From: Eulemur rufifrons
Taxonomy: Eukaryota > Chordata > Mammalia > Primates > Lemuridae
Length of the DNA: 64,000 nucleotides
Direction of reading: 5' to 3'
Assembly (NCBI RefSeq): GCF_041146395.1
Contig: NC_090989.1
Coordinates: 49,626,501-49,690,500, forward strand
Below the pieces are notes generated by a model, which ran no database searches, was not told the DNA's origin, and was given only the letters and a program-made list of their open reading frames with translations. Shown here piece by piece: positions 24,282 through 35,041 of the stretch; the stretch's first letter is position 1, and each line of letters starts with the position of its first letter. The translations under genes and the position numbers were made by a program.

Positions 24282-24567
24282 GTAACTGTAGATTTTAACA
24301 TGCCACTGACAGTTCAGGACAGATCCTCCAAACAAAAAATTAAAAAAGAAATAGTGGACTTAAATAGAACGCTAGAACAAATGGGCCTCACTGACATCTA
24401 CAGGACATTCTACCCAAAAACCACTGAAAATACTTTCTTCTCATCAGCTCATGGGACATTCTCCAAGATTGACCATATCTTAGGGCATAAAGCATGTCTT
24501 AAAAAAATTTAAAAATATAGAAATTATACCATGCACCTTCTCAGATCACAGTGGAATAAAAGTAACA
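24282..24567 (+). pseudogene. LINE-1 ORF2, endonuclease C-terminal part, frameshifted
   Basis: After the TGA the frame is unchanged and carries 'DFNMPLT' (the usual Gly before DFN is Val here) and '[16 protein letters not shown]', with the catalytic-site Asp. A frameshift in an A/T homopolymer-rich stretch at about 24500-24520 gives a TAA at 24510-24512. The catalytic His region 'SDHSGIKV' is encoded at 24541-24564 in the next frame. Confidence 0.88.
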
Positions 24568-26448
24568 ATGAACCCTAACAGAAATCCTCACTTCTACTCA
24601 AAATCATGGAAGCTAAATAACCTTCTCCTGAACAATCATTTTATAAATGAAGAAATCAAGTCGCAAATCAAAAGATTCTTTGAATTAAACGACAAAGGAG
24701 ATACAACTTATCAAAATCTGTGGGACACAACTAAAGCAGTCCTGAGAGGAAATTTTATTTCCATAAATGCCTATACCAAAAAGACAGAAAACTTACAAAT
24801 AGACAATCCAATGAATAGACTCAAAGAGCTGGAGAAGGAAGAACAGACTGATCCCAAACCCAGCAGAAGGAGAGAAATTATTAAGATTAAATCAGAACTA
24901 AATGAAAAGGACAACAATGAAACCATAAGGGAAATTAATAAAACCAAAAGTTGGTTCTTTGAAAAAATAAACAAAATTGACACACCTCTGGCTAGACTAA
25001 CCAAGAGCAGAAAAGAAAAATCTCTTATAACCTCCATCAGGAACACGAAAGGAGTAATCACGACTGATGCCACAGAGATACATGATATCATCTATGAATT
25101 CTACAAAAATCTTTATGCACACAAATTAGAAAACCTGGAGGAAATGGACAAATTCTTAGAAACACACAGCCTTCCCAGGCTCAACCAGGAAGAAATAGAA
25201 TTCCTGAACAGACCAATATCAAGATCTGAAATTGAAACAGCAATAAAAAACCTTCCCAAAAAGAAAAGCCCTGGACCAGATGGGTTCACACCTGAATTCT
25301 ACCATACCTACAAAGAAGAACTGGTGCCCATCCTACATAAACTATTCTCCAATATAGAGAAGGATGGGATTCTCCCCAACACTTTTTACCAAGCCAACAT
25401 AATCCTGATACCAAAACCAGGAAAGGATGCAACTAAAACAGAGATCTATAGATCAATTTCTCTTATGAATATAGATGCAAAAATTCTCAATAAAATTCTA
25501 GCAAATCGAATCCAAGTGCTTATCAAAAAAATAATCCATCACGACCAAGTGGACTTCATCCCAGAGATGCAGGGATGGTTTAACATACGCAAATCTATAA
25601 ATGTAATTCATCACATAAATAGAAGCAAAAATAAAGATCATATGATCCTCTCAATAGATGCAGAAAAAGCACTCGACAAAATTCAACACCCTTTTATGAT
25701 AAGAACACTTAACAAAATAGGCATAGACGGGGCCTATCTAAAAATGATACAAGCCATATATGACAGAGCCACAGCCAACATCATACTGAATGGGGAAAAA
25801 CTGAAAGCATTCCCACTTCGAACTGGAACCAGACAAGGCTGCCCACTGTCCCCATTACTTTTCAACATAGTATTGGAAGTCCTTGCAAGAGCTATCAGGC
25901 AAGAGAGCAGAATCAAGGGAGTCTAAACAGGGACAGAAGAGATCAAACTCTCACTCTTTGCTGATGATATGATGTTATATCTAGAAAACCCCAAGGTTTC
26001 AACCAAGAGACTCCTGGAATTGATCAATGAATTCAGTAAAGTCTCAGGATACAAAATCAATACACACAAATCAGAGGCATTCATATACGCCAATAACAGT
26101 CAAACGGAGAACCAAATTAAGGACTCAATACCCTTCAAAATAGCAACAAAGAAAATAAAATACCTAGGAATATATTTAACTAAGGAGGTAAAGGACCTCT
26201 ATAGGGAGAACTACGAAACACTGAGGAAGGACATCGCAGAACATGTAAATAGGTGGAAAACCATACCATGCTCATGGATCGGTAGAATCAACATTGTTAA
26301 AATGTCTATACTGCCCAAAGTTATCTACAGATTCAATGCAATCCCTATTAAATTACCAACATCTTTTTTCACAGACATAGAAAAAATAATTTTACGCTTT
26401 GTATGGAACCAGAGAAGACCCAATCTTAAACAACAAAAGCAATCTTAA
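24568..26448 (+). pseudogene. LINE-1 ORF2, reverse transcriptase, with nonsense codon
   Basis: The linker/Z region is followed by RT blocks: '[20 protein letters not shown]', '[12 protein letters not shown]', a mutated '[11 protein letters not shown]' (family RPISL), '[11 protein letters not shown]' (family KAFDK, Asp kept), '[14 protein letters not shown]'. A TAA at 25924-25926 (family Gln, CAA to TAA) cuts the frame just before the catalytic FADD, which is intact in the same frame at 25957-25968. The frame then holds to 26448, where a local 19-bp duplication (26421-26458) disrupts it. Confidence 0.93.
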
Positions 26449-26462
26449 ACAACAAAAACAAA

Positions 26463-27696
26463 ATGGGAGGTATTAATTTGCCAGACTTCAAACTAGACTA
26501 TAAGGCTGTGGTTCTTAAAACAGCCTGGTACTGGCACAAGTGCAGGGACACGGACCAGTGGAACAGAACAGAAAATCCAAATATAAAACCATCCTCATAT
26601 AGCCATCTAATCTTTGACAAAGCAGACAAAAACATACTCTGGGGAAAAGATTCCTTATTTAATAAATGGTGCAGGGAAAACTGGATAGCCACATGTAGAA
26701 GACTAAAACAGGACACACAGCTCTCACCCCTCACAAAAATCAAATCACGGTGGTTAACAGACTTAAACCTTAGGTCAGAAACTATTAGAATTCTAGAAGA
26801 AAACGTAGGAAAGACTCTTACAGACATTGGCCTAGGCAAAGAATTTATGAAGAAGACCCCTAAGGCAATCACAGCAACAACAAAAGTAAATAAATGGGAC
26901 CTGATCAAATTAAAAAGCTTCTGCACAGCCAAAGAAACAGTCACGAGAGTAAACAGACAACCTACAGAATGGGAAAAAATTTTCGCATACTACACATCAG
27001 ATAAAGGACTGATAACAAGAATCTATTTAGAACTCAGGAAAATCAGTAAGAAAAAATCAAACAACCCTATCAAAAAGTGGGCAAAGGACATGAATAGAAA
27101 TTTTTCAAAAGAAGATATAAAAATGGCTAATAAACATATGAAAAAGTGTTCAACATCTCTAATCATCAGGGAAATGCAAATCAAAACCACAATGAGATAT
27201 CACTTAACTCCAGTGAGAATGGCCTTTATCAAAAAGTCCCAAAACTACATGTTGGCGTGGTTGTAGAGAGATAGGTGCACTCATACACTGCTGGTGGGAC
27301 TGTAAACTAGTGCAGCCCCTGTGGAAAGCAATGTGGAGATACCTTAAACAGACTCAAGTAGACCTACCATCCGATCCAGCAATCCCATTATTGGACATCT
27401 ACCCAGAAGAACAAAAGTCATTCTATAAAAAAGACACCTGCACCCGAATGTTTATAGCAGCACAATTCACAATCGCAAAGATGTGGAAACAACCCAAATG
27501 CCCATCGATTCATGAATGGATTAGTAAAATGTGGTATATGTATACCATGGAATATTACTCAGCTATTAGAAATGATGGCGATATGGCATCTCTTTGGTTC
27601 TCCTGGAGAGAGCTGGAACCCATTCTATTAAGTGAAGTATCCCAAGAATGGAAAAATAAGCACCACATGTACTCACCAGCAAACTGGTTTCCCTGA
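26463..27696 (+). pseudogene. LINE-1 ORF2, C-terminal region with Cys-rich motif
   Basis: 26463-27266 encodes the RT thumb/C-terminal segment ('[20 protein letters not shown]', '[20 protein letters not shown]', '[19 protein letters not shown]'). A 2-base deletion at about 27240 shifts the frame. The family's C-x3-C-x7-H-x4-C motif is fully kept at 27250-27303 in the new frame, which stays open to 27696. That end part includes 'KDTCTRMFIAAQFTIAKMW' and 'EWKNKHHMYSPANWF'. The motif is needed for RNP formation in human L1. Confidence 0.92.
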
Positions 27697-28016
27697 GTGC
27701 ACATTTGGAAATAACACCAATTGGGTATCGGACAGAGGTCGGGGCTGGATGGAAGGGATGGGTGTATACCTACTTGATGAGTGTGATGCGCACTGCCTGG
27801 GGAATGGACACACTTGAAGTTTTGACTCGGGGGGATTGGGTGGGGGAGGGGAGGGGTGCACACCTACATGATGAGAGTGGTGCACTGTCTAGGGAATGGA
27901 CACAATTGAAGCTCAGACTCGGGGGGGATGGGGAGGCACGGGCAATGTATATAGCCTGATCTTTTGTACCCCCATAATGAGCTGAAAAACAAACAAAAAA
28001 TAAAAATAATAAAAAA
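27697..28016 (+). promoter_or_regulatory. L1 3' UTR with duplicated G-rich unit and A-rich tail
   Basis: Two tandem units, about 27760-27840 and 27854-27934, share the order '...cctac.tgatgag', 'gggaatggacaca.ttgaag', 'gactcggggg'. Other L1 3' ends in this window (34510-34622, 47160-47340) have a single unit. Unit 1 ends in a strong G-quadruplex candidate (27829-27856, five G runs). The terminal signature 'ttgtacccccataatgagct' precedes an A-rich tail with AATAAT/ATAAAAAT motifs. Confidence 0.85.
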
Positions 28017-28031
28017 AAGAATGTACAATTG
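28017..28031. repeat. Target-site duplication of the near-complete L1, right copy
   Basis: 'aagaatgtacaattg', one mismatch from 22079-22093. The mismatch (C/T at a former CpG on the left copy) fits decay after insertion. Confidence 0.93.
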
Positions 28032-28826
28032 CTTTAGCACCATTTGTTCATTCCTCCATTGAGTTGCTTTTGCAACTTTGTCAGATATTAGATGAGCATA
28101 TTTGTGTGGGTGGATTTCAGGTTTCTTTATTCTGTTCCATTTATCTGTTTCCACCAATATCACAGTCTTGATTATTGTAGCTAAATGATAAGTCTTGAAC
28201 TTAGGTAGACTGGTTACTTCCACTTTATTTTTCTATCCAAAATTATTTTAGCTTTACTACTTCCTTTGCCTTTCCATATAAATTTAAGAATAATCTTGCC
28301 TGTATCTACTATATCTACATAAAATATCTGGTATTTTGATTAAAACTGCATTAAAACTATTTAACAAATTTGAATAGAACTGAAATCTTTATTATACTGA
28401 CTTCCAATCCATGGACATTGTTTGTCTCTCCATTTATTTAGATCTTTTTGATTGCTTTTATTGGCATTTTTAAATTTTAAGAATACAAATTATACCTAAA
28501 TGCATACCTAAATATTTGTGGCTTATACCTAAATATTTCATTTTCTTTGGCATATTATAAATAGTATTGTGCTCTTAATATCAGTTTGTACTCTTATTTT
28601 TAGTTTCCACATGTTCATTCTCAGTATATAGAGTTAATCTTTCTGTTTTGATCTTATAATCTGTGGCCTTTTTCAATTTACTTACTAACTATGGGAGGAA
28701 ATTTCTCCCAGATTGTTTGGAATTTCCAACATAAACAATCATGTAATATGCAAATAAATACAATTTTATTTATTCCTTTCAAAAAACATCTGTATGATTT
28801 TTATTTTCTTTCAATGCATTATTGCA
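28032..28826 (-). mobile_element. Old L1 ORF2, antisense, right of the nested L1
   Basis: Continues 20846-22078: 'agcaccatttgttcattcct', 'ttattctgttccatttatct', 'tatctacataaaatatctgg' and on into the antisense RT ('ctgtatgatttttattttct'). Interrupted again at about 28827 by the next L1. Confidence 0.82.
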
Positions 28827-29850
28827 GTTTTTTTTTTATTTCAGCATATAATGGGGGTACAAAAGTTTAGGTTATGTATATTGCCCTTGCCCCGCCCCCC
28901 CAAAGTCAGAGCTCCAAGGGTGTCCATCCCCCAGATGGTGCACATCACACTCATTATGATTGTATACCTCCATCCTCTCCCCCCCCATCTGCATGACACC
29001 CCATTAATGTTATTCCTATATGTGCTCTTAGGTGTTGATCAGTGAAACCAATTTGATGGTGAGTACACGTGGTGCTTATTTTTCCATTCTTGGTATACTT
29101 AGCAGAATGGGTTCCAGCTCTATCCAGGAAAACACAAGAGGTGCTACATCACCATTGTTTTTTATAGGTGAATAGTACTCCATGGTATACATACACCACA
29201 TTTTATTAATCCACTCATGTATTGATGGGCACTTGGGTTGTTTCCACATCTTTGCAATTGTGAATTGTGCTGCTATAAACATTCTAGTGCAGATATCTTT
29301 TTAATAGAATGTCTTTTTTTTCCTTTTGGTAGATTCCCAGTAATGAAATTGCTGGATCAAATGGTCAATCTACTTTTAGCTCTTTGAGATATCTTGTATT
29401 ACTTTCCATAGAGGTTGTACCAGCAGTGTATGTGTGTTCCCATCTCTCCGCATCCAGGCCAAAAGCATTTGACAAAATTCAGCACTCTTATATGATAAGA
29501 ACGCTTAACAAAATAGCCATAGACAGGACTTACCTCAAAATGATAAAAGCCATATATGACAAAACCCCAGCCAACATCATACTGAATAGGGAAAAATTGA
29601 AAACATTCCCGCTTAGAACTGAAACTAGATAAGGTTGCCCTCTATCACCACTTCTATTCAACACAGTGCTGGAAGTCCTAGCCAGAGAAATCAGACAAGA
29701 GAGAGAAATCAAGGGCATCCAAATGGGGGCAGAAGAGTTCAAGCTATTGCTCTTTGCTGATGATATGATCTTATATTTAAAAAATCCCAAAGATTCTTCC
29801 ATGAGACTACTGGAATTGATAAACAAGTTCAGCAAAGTCTCAGGTTACAA
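28827..29850 (-). mobile_element. Younger L1 with 5' inversion (twin-priming structure)
   Basis: 28827-29458 is an antisense L1 3' end: T-rich run (poly-A on the minus strand), 'cataatgggggtacaaaag' 3' UTR terminus, then ORF2 C-terminus (68-codon minus frame 'MFIAAQFTIAKMWKQPKCPS', 29076-29282). At 29458/29459 the orientation flips: 29459-29850 is sense RT sequence ('[20 protein letters not shown]', then '[12 protein letters not shown]' at 29747-29782). The inverted piece comes from upstream of the other, and about 1.2 kb between them is missing. This is the typical product of twin priming with an internal deletion. Both halves are broken by stops. Confidence 0.85.
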
Positions 29851-30480
29851 AACATTTTCAATATCAAAGATATTTTTAAAATTCTAAAAGCTATCAGAGA
29901 GAAAAAAGAGACTAGCTATAAAAGAATAATGATCAGATTAAGAGTAGAGTTCTCACAAGCAAGACATAATGCAATCTTCACAGCAACCTGGAATTCCGTA
30001 TCTAGCCAAACTATATGGCAATTATCAGAATAAAATATTTCAGTTGTCTAAAAACCCAGTAAACACATACCTTTGCTAAAAGTGACACACACTGATGACT
30101 TTGTTGGTACTATAGCCCCTTGTCATTTTTTACTGAATTTTTTTCTTTGCTAGAAAATTTCACATTCCATGATAGGAATTGAAAATACCACATACATACT
30201 ATTCTAACTCCTTCACAACAGTAGAATGGTAATCTGACCCAATTCTGGACTACAGACCTGAGGGAAAGATGGTTGAAAACATTCATATAAAGCCATTATC
30301 ATCAATTAAATAAGACAAGTGAGAGGAATTACCTTTCTCTTGAAGATGCTACTGCAGCCTTTCTGTAACTATGAAGAGAAATATTCCTGACATATGAGGA
30401 TGGCAAAGCAGTAAAGATGAAAGTAACTGGGTACCTTGCAATTGCCCGCCCTTCAGACTTGAAGATGTGAGAAAGTATAT
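29851..30480 (+). mobile_element. Old L1 ORF1 C-terminal region, sense (approximate end)
   Basis: 'attctaaaagctatcagaga', 'gcaacctggaattccgtatc' and 'tagccaaactatatggcaat' match diverged L1M ORF1 C-terminal sequence up to about 30090; beyond that the homology fades and the right limit is a guess. It may be the inverted 5' part of the antisense host L1. Confidence 0.5.
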
Positions 30481-31172
30481 TTGTTTTAGTTATTGGTTTT
30501 GATTGAATATTTTATTATTTTCATCCAAACACATGCCAACTGATATGGACTACTTTAAGAAATATTTATCATTTCCTATATGTCAAGCACTAGGTGTTTA
30601 GTAGTGGACCCAATGGAAATGTTCTTCACTCTCATGGAGTTTACCTTTCTAATAAGGAAGAAAAATTAATTTATAAATAAATATATGAATGCATATATCA
30701 TCAAACAGGTAAATATTGGATAGTATTGGAATATCTTTTACCTAACTCCTTAGATTGACTCTCTGCCATTTTATACTGTTTTTTTTTTTCCCATGGAGTT
30801 TGACCTATATGAACTGTATTAGAAGGCTCTTTTGCCTAAGGACAATTGAGTTATTGTTTCTCCTATGCTATGCTATCCCTCATTGGTTTTCTTATGCCAT
30901 TTATAAGAGAAAACATTAAAAGATTATGTATTTACAAAAATGATGTATGGATTTGTAGGTCAGGATAATTTTTTTTAATATTAAGTGCAATGGGAGAAAA
31001 CTAATTGAATCTGTTATTTATGAGAAAGAAAAAAACAAATTACATTTTCTAATGAGAAGAAAGAGTGCTCTGAATAAATTACAGGGAACAGAAGTGAGAC
31101 AGAGGTGTAAAACTATTATGGAGATAAAGGGAGGACCATTTTTGAAGTAAGAATTGTGTTTTTGTTTGTTTT
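30481..31172. other. A+T-rich DNA with an L2 scrap
   Basis: 30560-30720 resembles antisense L2 ('atgtcaagcactaggtgttt', 'tctcatggagtttaccttt'). A T run at 30779-30790. Otherwise unassigned. Confidence 0.5.
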
Positions 31173-31305
31173 TTGGGGCATGGGTTTTTTTTTTTGTTTG
31201 CTTGCTCTTTTGCTCAAGCCGATCTCAAACTCTTGGCCTCAAGTTATTCTCCCACTTCAGCCTCCCAAAGTGCTAAGATTACAAGCATGAGCCATCATGC
31301 TGTCA
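31173..31305 (-). mobile_element. Antisense Alu/FLAM 5' fragment
   Basis: 'tcaaactcttggcctcaag', 'cacttcagcctcccaaagtg' and 'attacaagcatgagccatca' are the reverse complement of an Alu left monomer, ending at what would be its 5' end. Diverged and truncated. The 109-codon plus-strand frame starting at 31173 is an artefact of this fragment plus A+T-rich sequence. Confidence 0.75.
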
Positions 31306-33117
31306 TTAAAGTAAGTGTATTGGAAATAGTAAAGAATAGACGGCAGTTAATGGTTTGGAAAAAATCAGACTTGAGAATACTTGTTGATAGACTAGAAGTA
31401 GAGGTAAGAAAAAGTGAAATAAAAGGTAATTTATTACCTTTAATTGAAAATATTAATACTGTTGTATATTTAATATATATTTTATATTTTATTGTATGTT
31501 GAATATTAATAACATTTAAAATATTTTCAAAATTATCAAAAAGTAATAAAGTTTGCCATAGTATCTGTTATTTAATATTGAGTTCTTTCCAATTACATCA
31601 CCATAGTGTAAATCAAATGTTTCAGTTAACTACATCTATGGATATTAAATTCAGAAAATAGCCTTTTACAGGAATTCCAATTTATTAATAAACTGCTAAA
31701 CACTTCTTTATGATCAACAAGATTATAATTCTTTTAGTAAATCTCTCATTTGTTACTATCATGACACATGGTTTAGAATCTGTCAATAGAGTTTTAATCC
31801 TCATGTCTAATTCTTCAATTCAGCCAGTGTGAATCAACTTACAGTGTTTCTTACATTGAACTTTGATATTTAATTATTTTGTTCACTGAGGAAACTAACA
31901 ACATTGACTTTATTGTTCTCATGTTCCATTCAATTTATTGATATTCATCAACATTTTTTATGAATATCAAAATTCATGACAACCTAAAATTTGTCTATTT
32001 ATAATGACTTATTTGTTTAAATAGTCTAAAGTTTTAAACAGGTGTGCAAAAGTAACATTCATAGCAGAAAATATTCTGGATGAATATGTTTGTTCTGTGT
32101 TTAAAACTATACACTAATCTTAAAAAGATTTCATGATATAATATCATCGGTCAATATATAAATTCAGTCTACAAAACTGAAGGTAAAAAATAAAAGGTGA
32201 TAGATCCTATCTTTTCATTAAAAAAAATTGTGCATTGAATGACCAATAAACTATAATTTTACATTTTATTTAATCTCAAAAATCTGTTTTGCTATTATGT
32301 TGGTTTGAATTATTCTCAACATGCACAAATAGTCATATCTTTTCTATCTGTCCTTTGGATAATGGATATGAAAGCTTGTTCTGTTAAATGTAAAGTATTA
32401 TTTGAATATAAGTTCTTCTTATAAAAATTTTAGTTTACTAGGGACAAGAAAAGATACATCATGTATACATACTTCAAGATAAATATTATAGGTTGTTTTT
32501 TTCCTTTTCAAATCTTGGTATTAACCCAGGTCATCATCATTTTTTCAACCTAACTGCAAGGAATTTATTAAGTTATTAAATTTTGTATTAAAAGAGCAGA
32601 GCTGCCAAGTGAACCAGATTTTTAGAATATGTTTAACTCTTTTCTTTTCCGGATTTAAAGAAGTTCAATAGATTAACGCTTTCTAAAGCCAATTAATTTT
32701 TTTCGAATTATTTTCTCTACTCTCTATTTTCATAAGAAGCTTAAGCTGATAAGTGAAAAAGTGTTGATTTCTGTTTCTCTCTCTTTCTTCTTTGCTATTT
32801 CCTGAAGTTGTCACTGGAGATATTTAAAAATCACTCAGGAAGCTGACTGCCACTTCCTGTATTATTATCATTTGATTTTATAGCCAAATAATCAGTTTAG
32901 AATTCCTGAGACAGACAGATGGGAATATATAGAAAGAAAAACTAAATGAGAGTTTCTCAATATATCATTTTCCATGTACTGTGTAGAAACCTAAGTAAAC
33001 ATATTTTAAACATCTATATATTTTAGAAATTTATAGTTAAATATTAACATTGCATTGTATATTATAACAGCAATGTAAATACATATGTAACTTAGCCTAT
33101 TAAAGGTCTTTGGAACA
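31306..33117. other. Low-copy A+T-rich DNA, no gene supported
   Basis: About 1.8 kb without an assignable repeat or a meaningful frame. Confidence 0.5.
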
Positions 33118-33770
33118 CATTAATTCACAACTATTTACTGAATAGTTTTCTATGTTCCAAGTACTGCTCTGAGTAATAGGGACAAAAGAGGAAAAAAGGC
33201 ATAACTTTTGCTTTCGAAATGTTGACAATGCTGTGGAGGACTGAGACAGGTAACAGACATATGTACATGCTGTAGGAGAACATAGACAGCATTTCACAAA
33301 GCCTTTGTGATCTATTCCTAGTGGGAAAAATGCCTAAGTTGATACCTGCAGTTCAAACAGGAAATAGGAGAAGAGTTAGCAAAGAATTCTAGCCAGGGGG
33401 AAGACAGCCTTCAAATACTATAGATCTGAGGCCAAGGTGCATTGAGAACACACAAGGAGCTTTATGTGTGTGGACTGTATGTTACAAGAGAAAATAGCCA
33501 TGAGGTAAGGCTACAGAGCTTATCAGGAGCCAGGTCAAAATCAGCAATATTAAAGTATTTGGATTTTATCCTGGGACAATGGGGAGATTATGGGAACCCT
33601 TTACAAGAGCTGTACCTATGCTCAGATTTGCATCAGTGTGGACAATGCAATCCCAAGTTTATGCATTAGGAATCAGGAAGATGAGGTGTGAGGCAGCCTT
33701 AGGAAAACAAGATTTGATGACCTACACTTGTATAATGATGAAAAAGATGAAGCAATCTTAATAAATATTT
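33118..33770 (-). mobile_element. L2 LINE 3' region, antisense
   Basis: The order 'ctatttactgaatag...tctatgttccaagtactgct', then 'aggagccaggtcaaaatcag', 'ggattttatcctgggacaat' and 'cagatttgcatcagtgtgga' follows the antisense L2 consensus as I remember it. Frames at 33442-33761 fall within it and are not genes. Confidence 0.65.
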
Positions 33771-34436
33771 AGATGAAGAGTAGTACAGATGAGACCAGGA
33801 AAAGACACCTTTGTCTGAGAAGTGAGTAAATTATTTAATAAATATCAGAAAGTTTGCCAAGGAGTATTTCCCTTTTAGCACTTTGAGTTATGTGGTCATT
33901 TAAATACATATACAGTATTCAATATACAAAGAATAAAGTATGAATTTTTTCATCATGTATAAGTTCATATTTACAGAAGTTACTGCTGTGCACTATCTCT
34001 ATCACCCTGAGGAAATTTATTTCTCACCACAAAATAATCCTCATCATTTTTATGAGCTATTGTGTAAATGAAGAAAACACTTAATTATTTTAAAATTCTC
34101 CAAGCATTATAATTTGGTACATATTTAGGCTTTATTTTAATGATATGCTTTTGCTAGAAAATAATTCATTTCATACATAGACCTCTTTGAAATCATTTTG
34201 AAAATCTATCTTTACCGCATAATCACATTCATCTTCTTATAATGGCTTTTGCTGTTATAAATAGACATTGGGAGATTGAGTTCCACTCAATGATAGCTTA
34301 ACCATATATGGTACAGTTAATTTTTGTTACTAAGTAAAATAAATAAAATACTATTTTAATCTTGCTTAAAACTGAATGCTTTTAGATTACATGTATACAT
34401 TAATGAACCATTATACCCTGCACAATTACTGGTTAG
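33771..34436. other. Low-copy A+T-rich DNA, no gene supported
   Basis: Nothing recognised. Confidence 0.5.
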
Positions 34437-34466
34437 TTTTTTTTTTTTTTTTTTTTTGAAAAAAAA
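34437..34466. repeat. T run followed by an A run
   Basis: A run of about 21 T is followed after one G by 8 A. The T run may be the tail of an insertion on the minus strand. Confidence 0.7.
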
Positions 34467-34509
34467 GAAGCCGACAAGGAGATATTTAGTTGTATATTCA
34501 CAATTAAAG

Positions 34510-34625
34510 GGTGCAGTGCGCACCGTCTGGGGGATGGGCACACTTGAAGCTCTCAGGTGGGGCAAAGGCAATATACCTAACCTAAACATTTGTACCCCCA
34601 TAAGATGCTGAAATAAAAATAAAGA
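34510..34625 (+). mobile_element. Very short L1 3' UTR insertion
   Basis: 'gggtgcagtgcgcaccgtct', 'gatgggcacacttgaagctc' and 'tttgtacccccataagatgc' are the last ~115 bp of a strepsirrhine-type L1 with one copy of the 3' UTR unit, followed by an A-rich tail with AATAAA. No clear target-site duplication. Confidence 0.85.
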
Positions 34626-35041
34626 GGCTGCAAATTTGACTACATATTATTAAATGTCTCTTTAAAAAATAAATTGTGAAATACTACTCCATTTTTAATA
34701 AAGTTCCCTTCTTCTTTGTTCTTAAATAAAAAAACAAGTTCAAAGTTAATTGCAGTAGGCTATCACTTTCCTTCGCAGAAGGCAATATAAGTTCTACAGA
34801 ATCATTTAACATTTCTACTGATCACTAGTTTCAGTGCACTTTACATACCAAATTCATTAGCAATGTAAGACAACTACTTTAAATAGGAAAGGATTTACCC
34901 CACCCCACCAAGCTTTCTTCTATACCTAACACTGCACTTTCCTATGCAGAATTTTAACCTCATGATTCCTCTGTAACAATGTTATACATTCCTTTGAGAT
35001 AAGTGTAATCTTTATATTTAAAATATTTCTAGCCTTAAAAT
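34626..35041. other. A+T-rich DNA, nothing recognised
   Basis: No frame or repeat of note. Confidence 0.5.

Larger units (their letters stand above)
22094..28016 (+). mobile_element. Near-complete LINE-1, lineage-specific, nested in an old antisense L1
   Basis: 5.9 kb with every L1 part in order: CpG-containing 5' UTR (22094-22771), ORF1 (22772-23774, broken), a ~40-bp inter-ORF spacer, ORF2 (23814-27696, broken), a G-rich 3' UTR (27697-28000) and a short A-rich tail. A 15-bp target-site duplication flanks it. The host L1 reads straight across once the element and one duplication copy are removed. ORF1 and ORF2 carry at least six disabling changes, so it cannot move by itself. Good sequence retention and the lineage-type 3' end suggest a fairly young insertion. 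Confidence 0.95.

Noticed and set aside
24771..25091. 106-codon hydrophobic minus-strand frame resembling a membrane protein
   Set aside because: Antisense shadow of the Lys/Asn/Glu-rich L1 ORF2 linker; reverse complements of AAA/GAA-rich codons read as Phe/Ser/Leu.
24568..25926. 452-codon open frame, the longest in the window
   Set aside because: It is the middle of a broken L1 ORF2; the frame ends at a nonsense codon just before the catalytic FADD.
26498..26944. 148-codon minus-strand frame
   Set aside because: Antisense shadow of L1 ORF2; matching shadows occur over the same ORF2 segment at 9615-9839 and 49628-49936.
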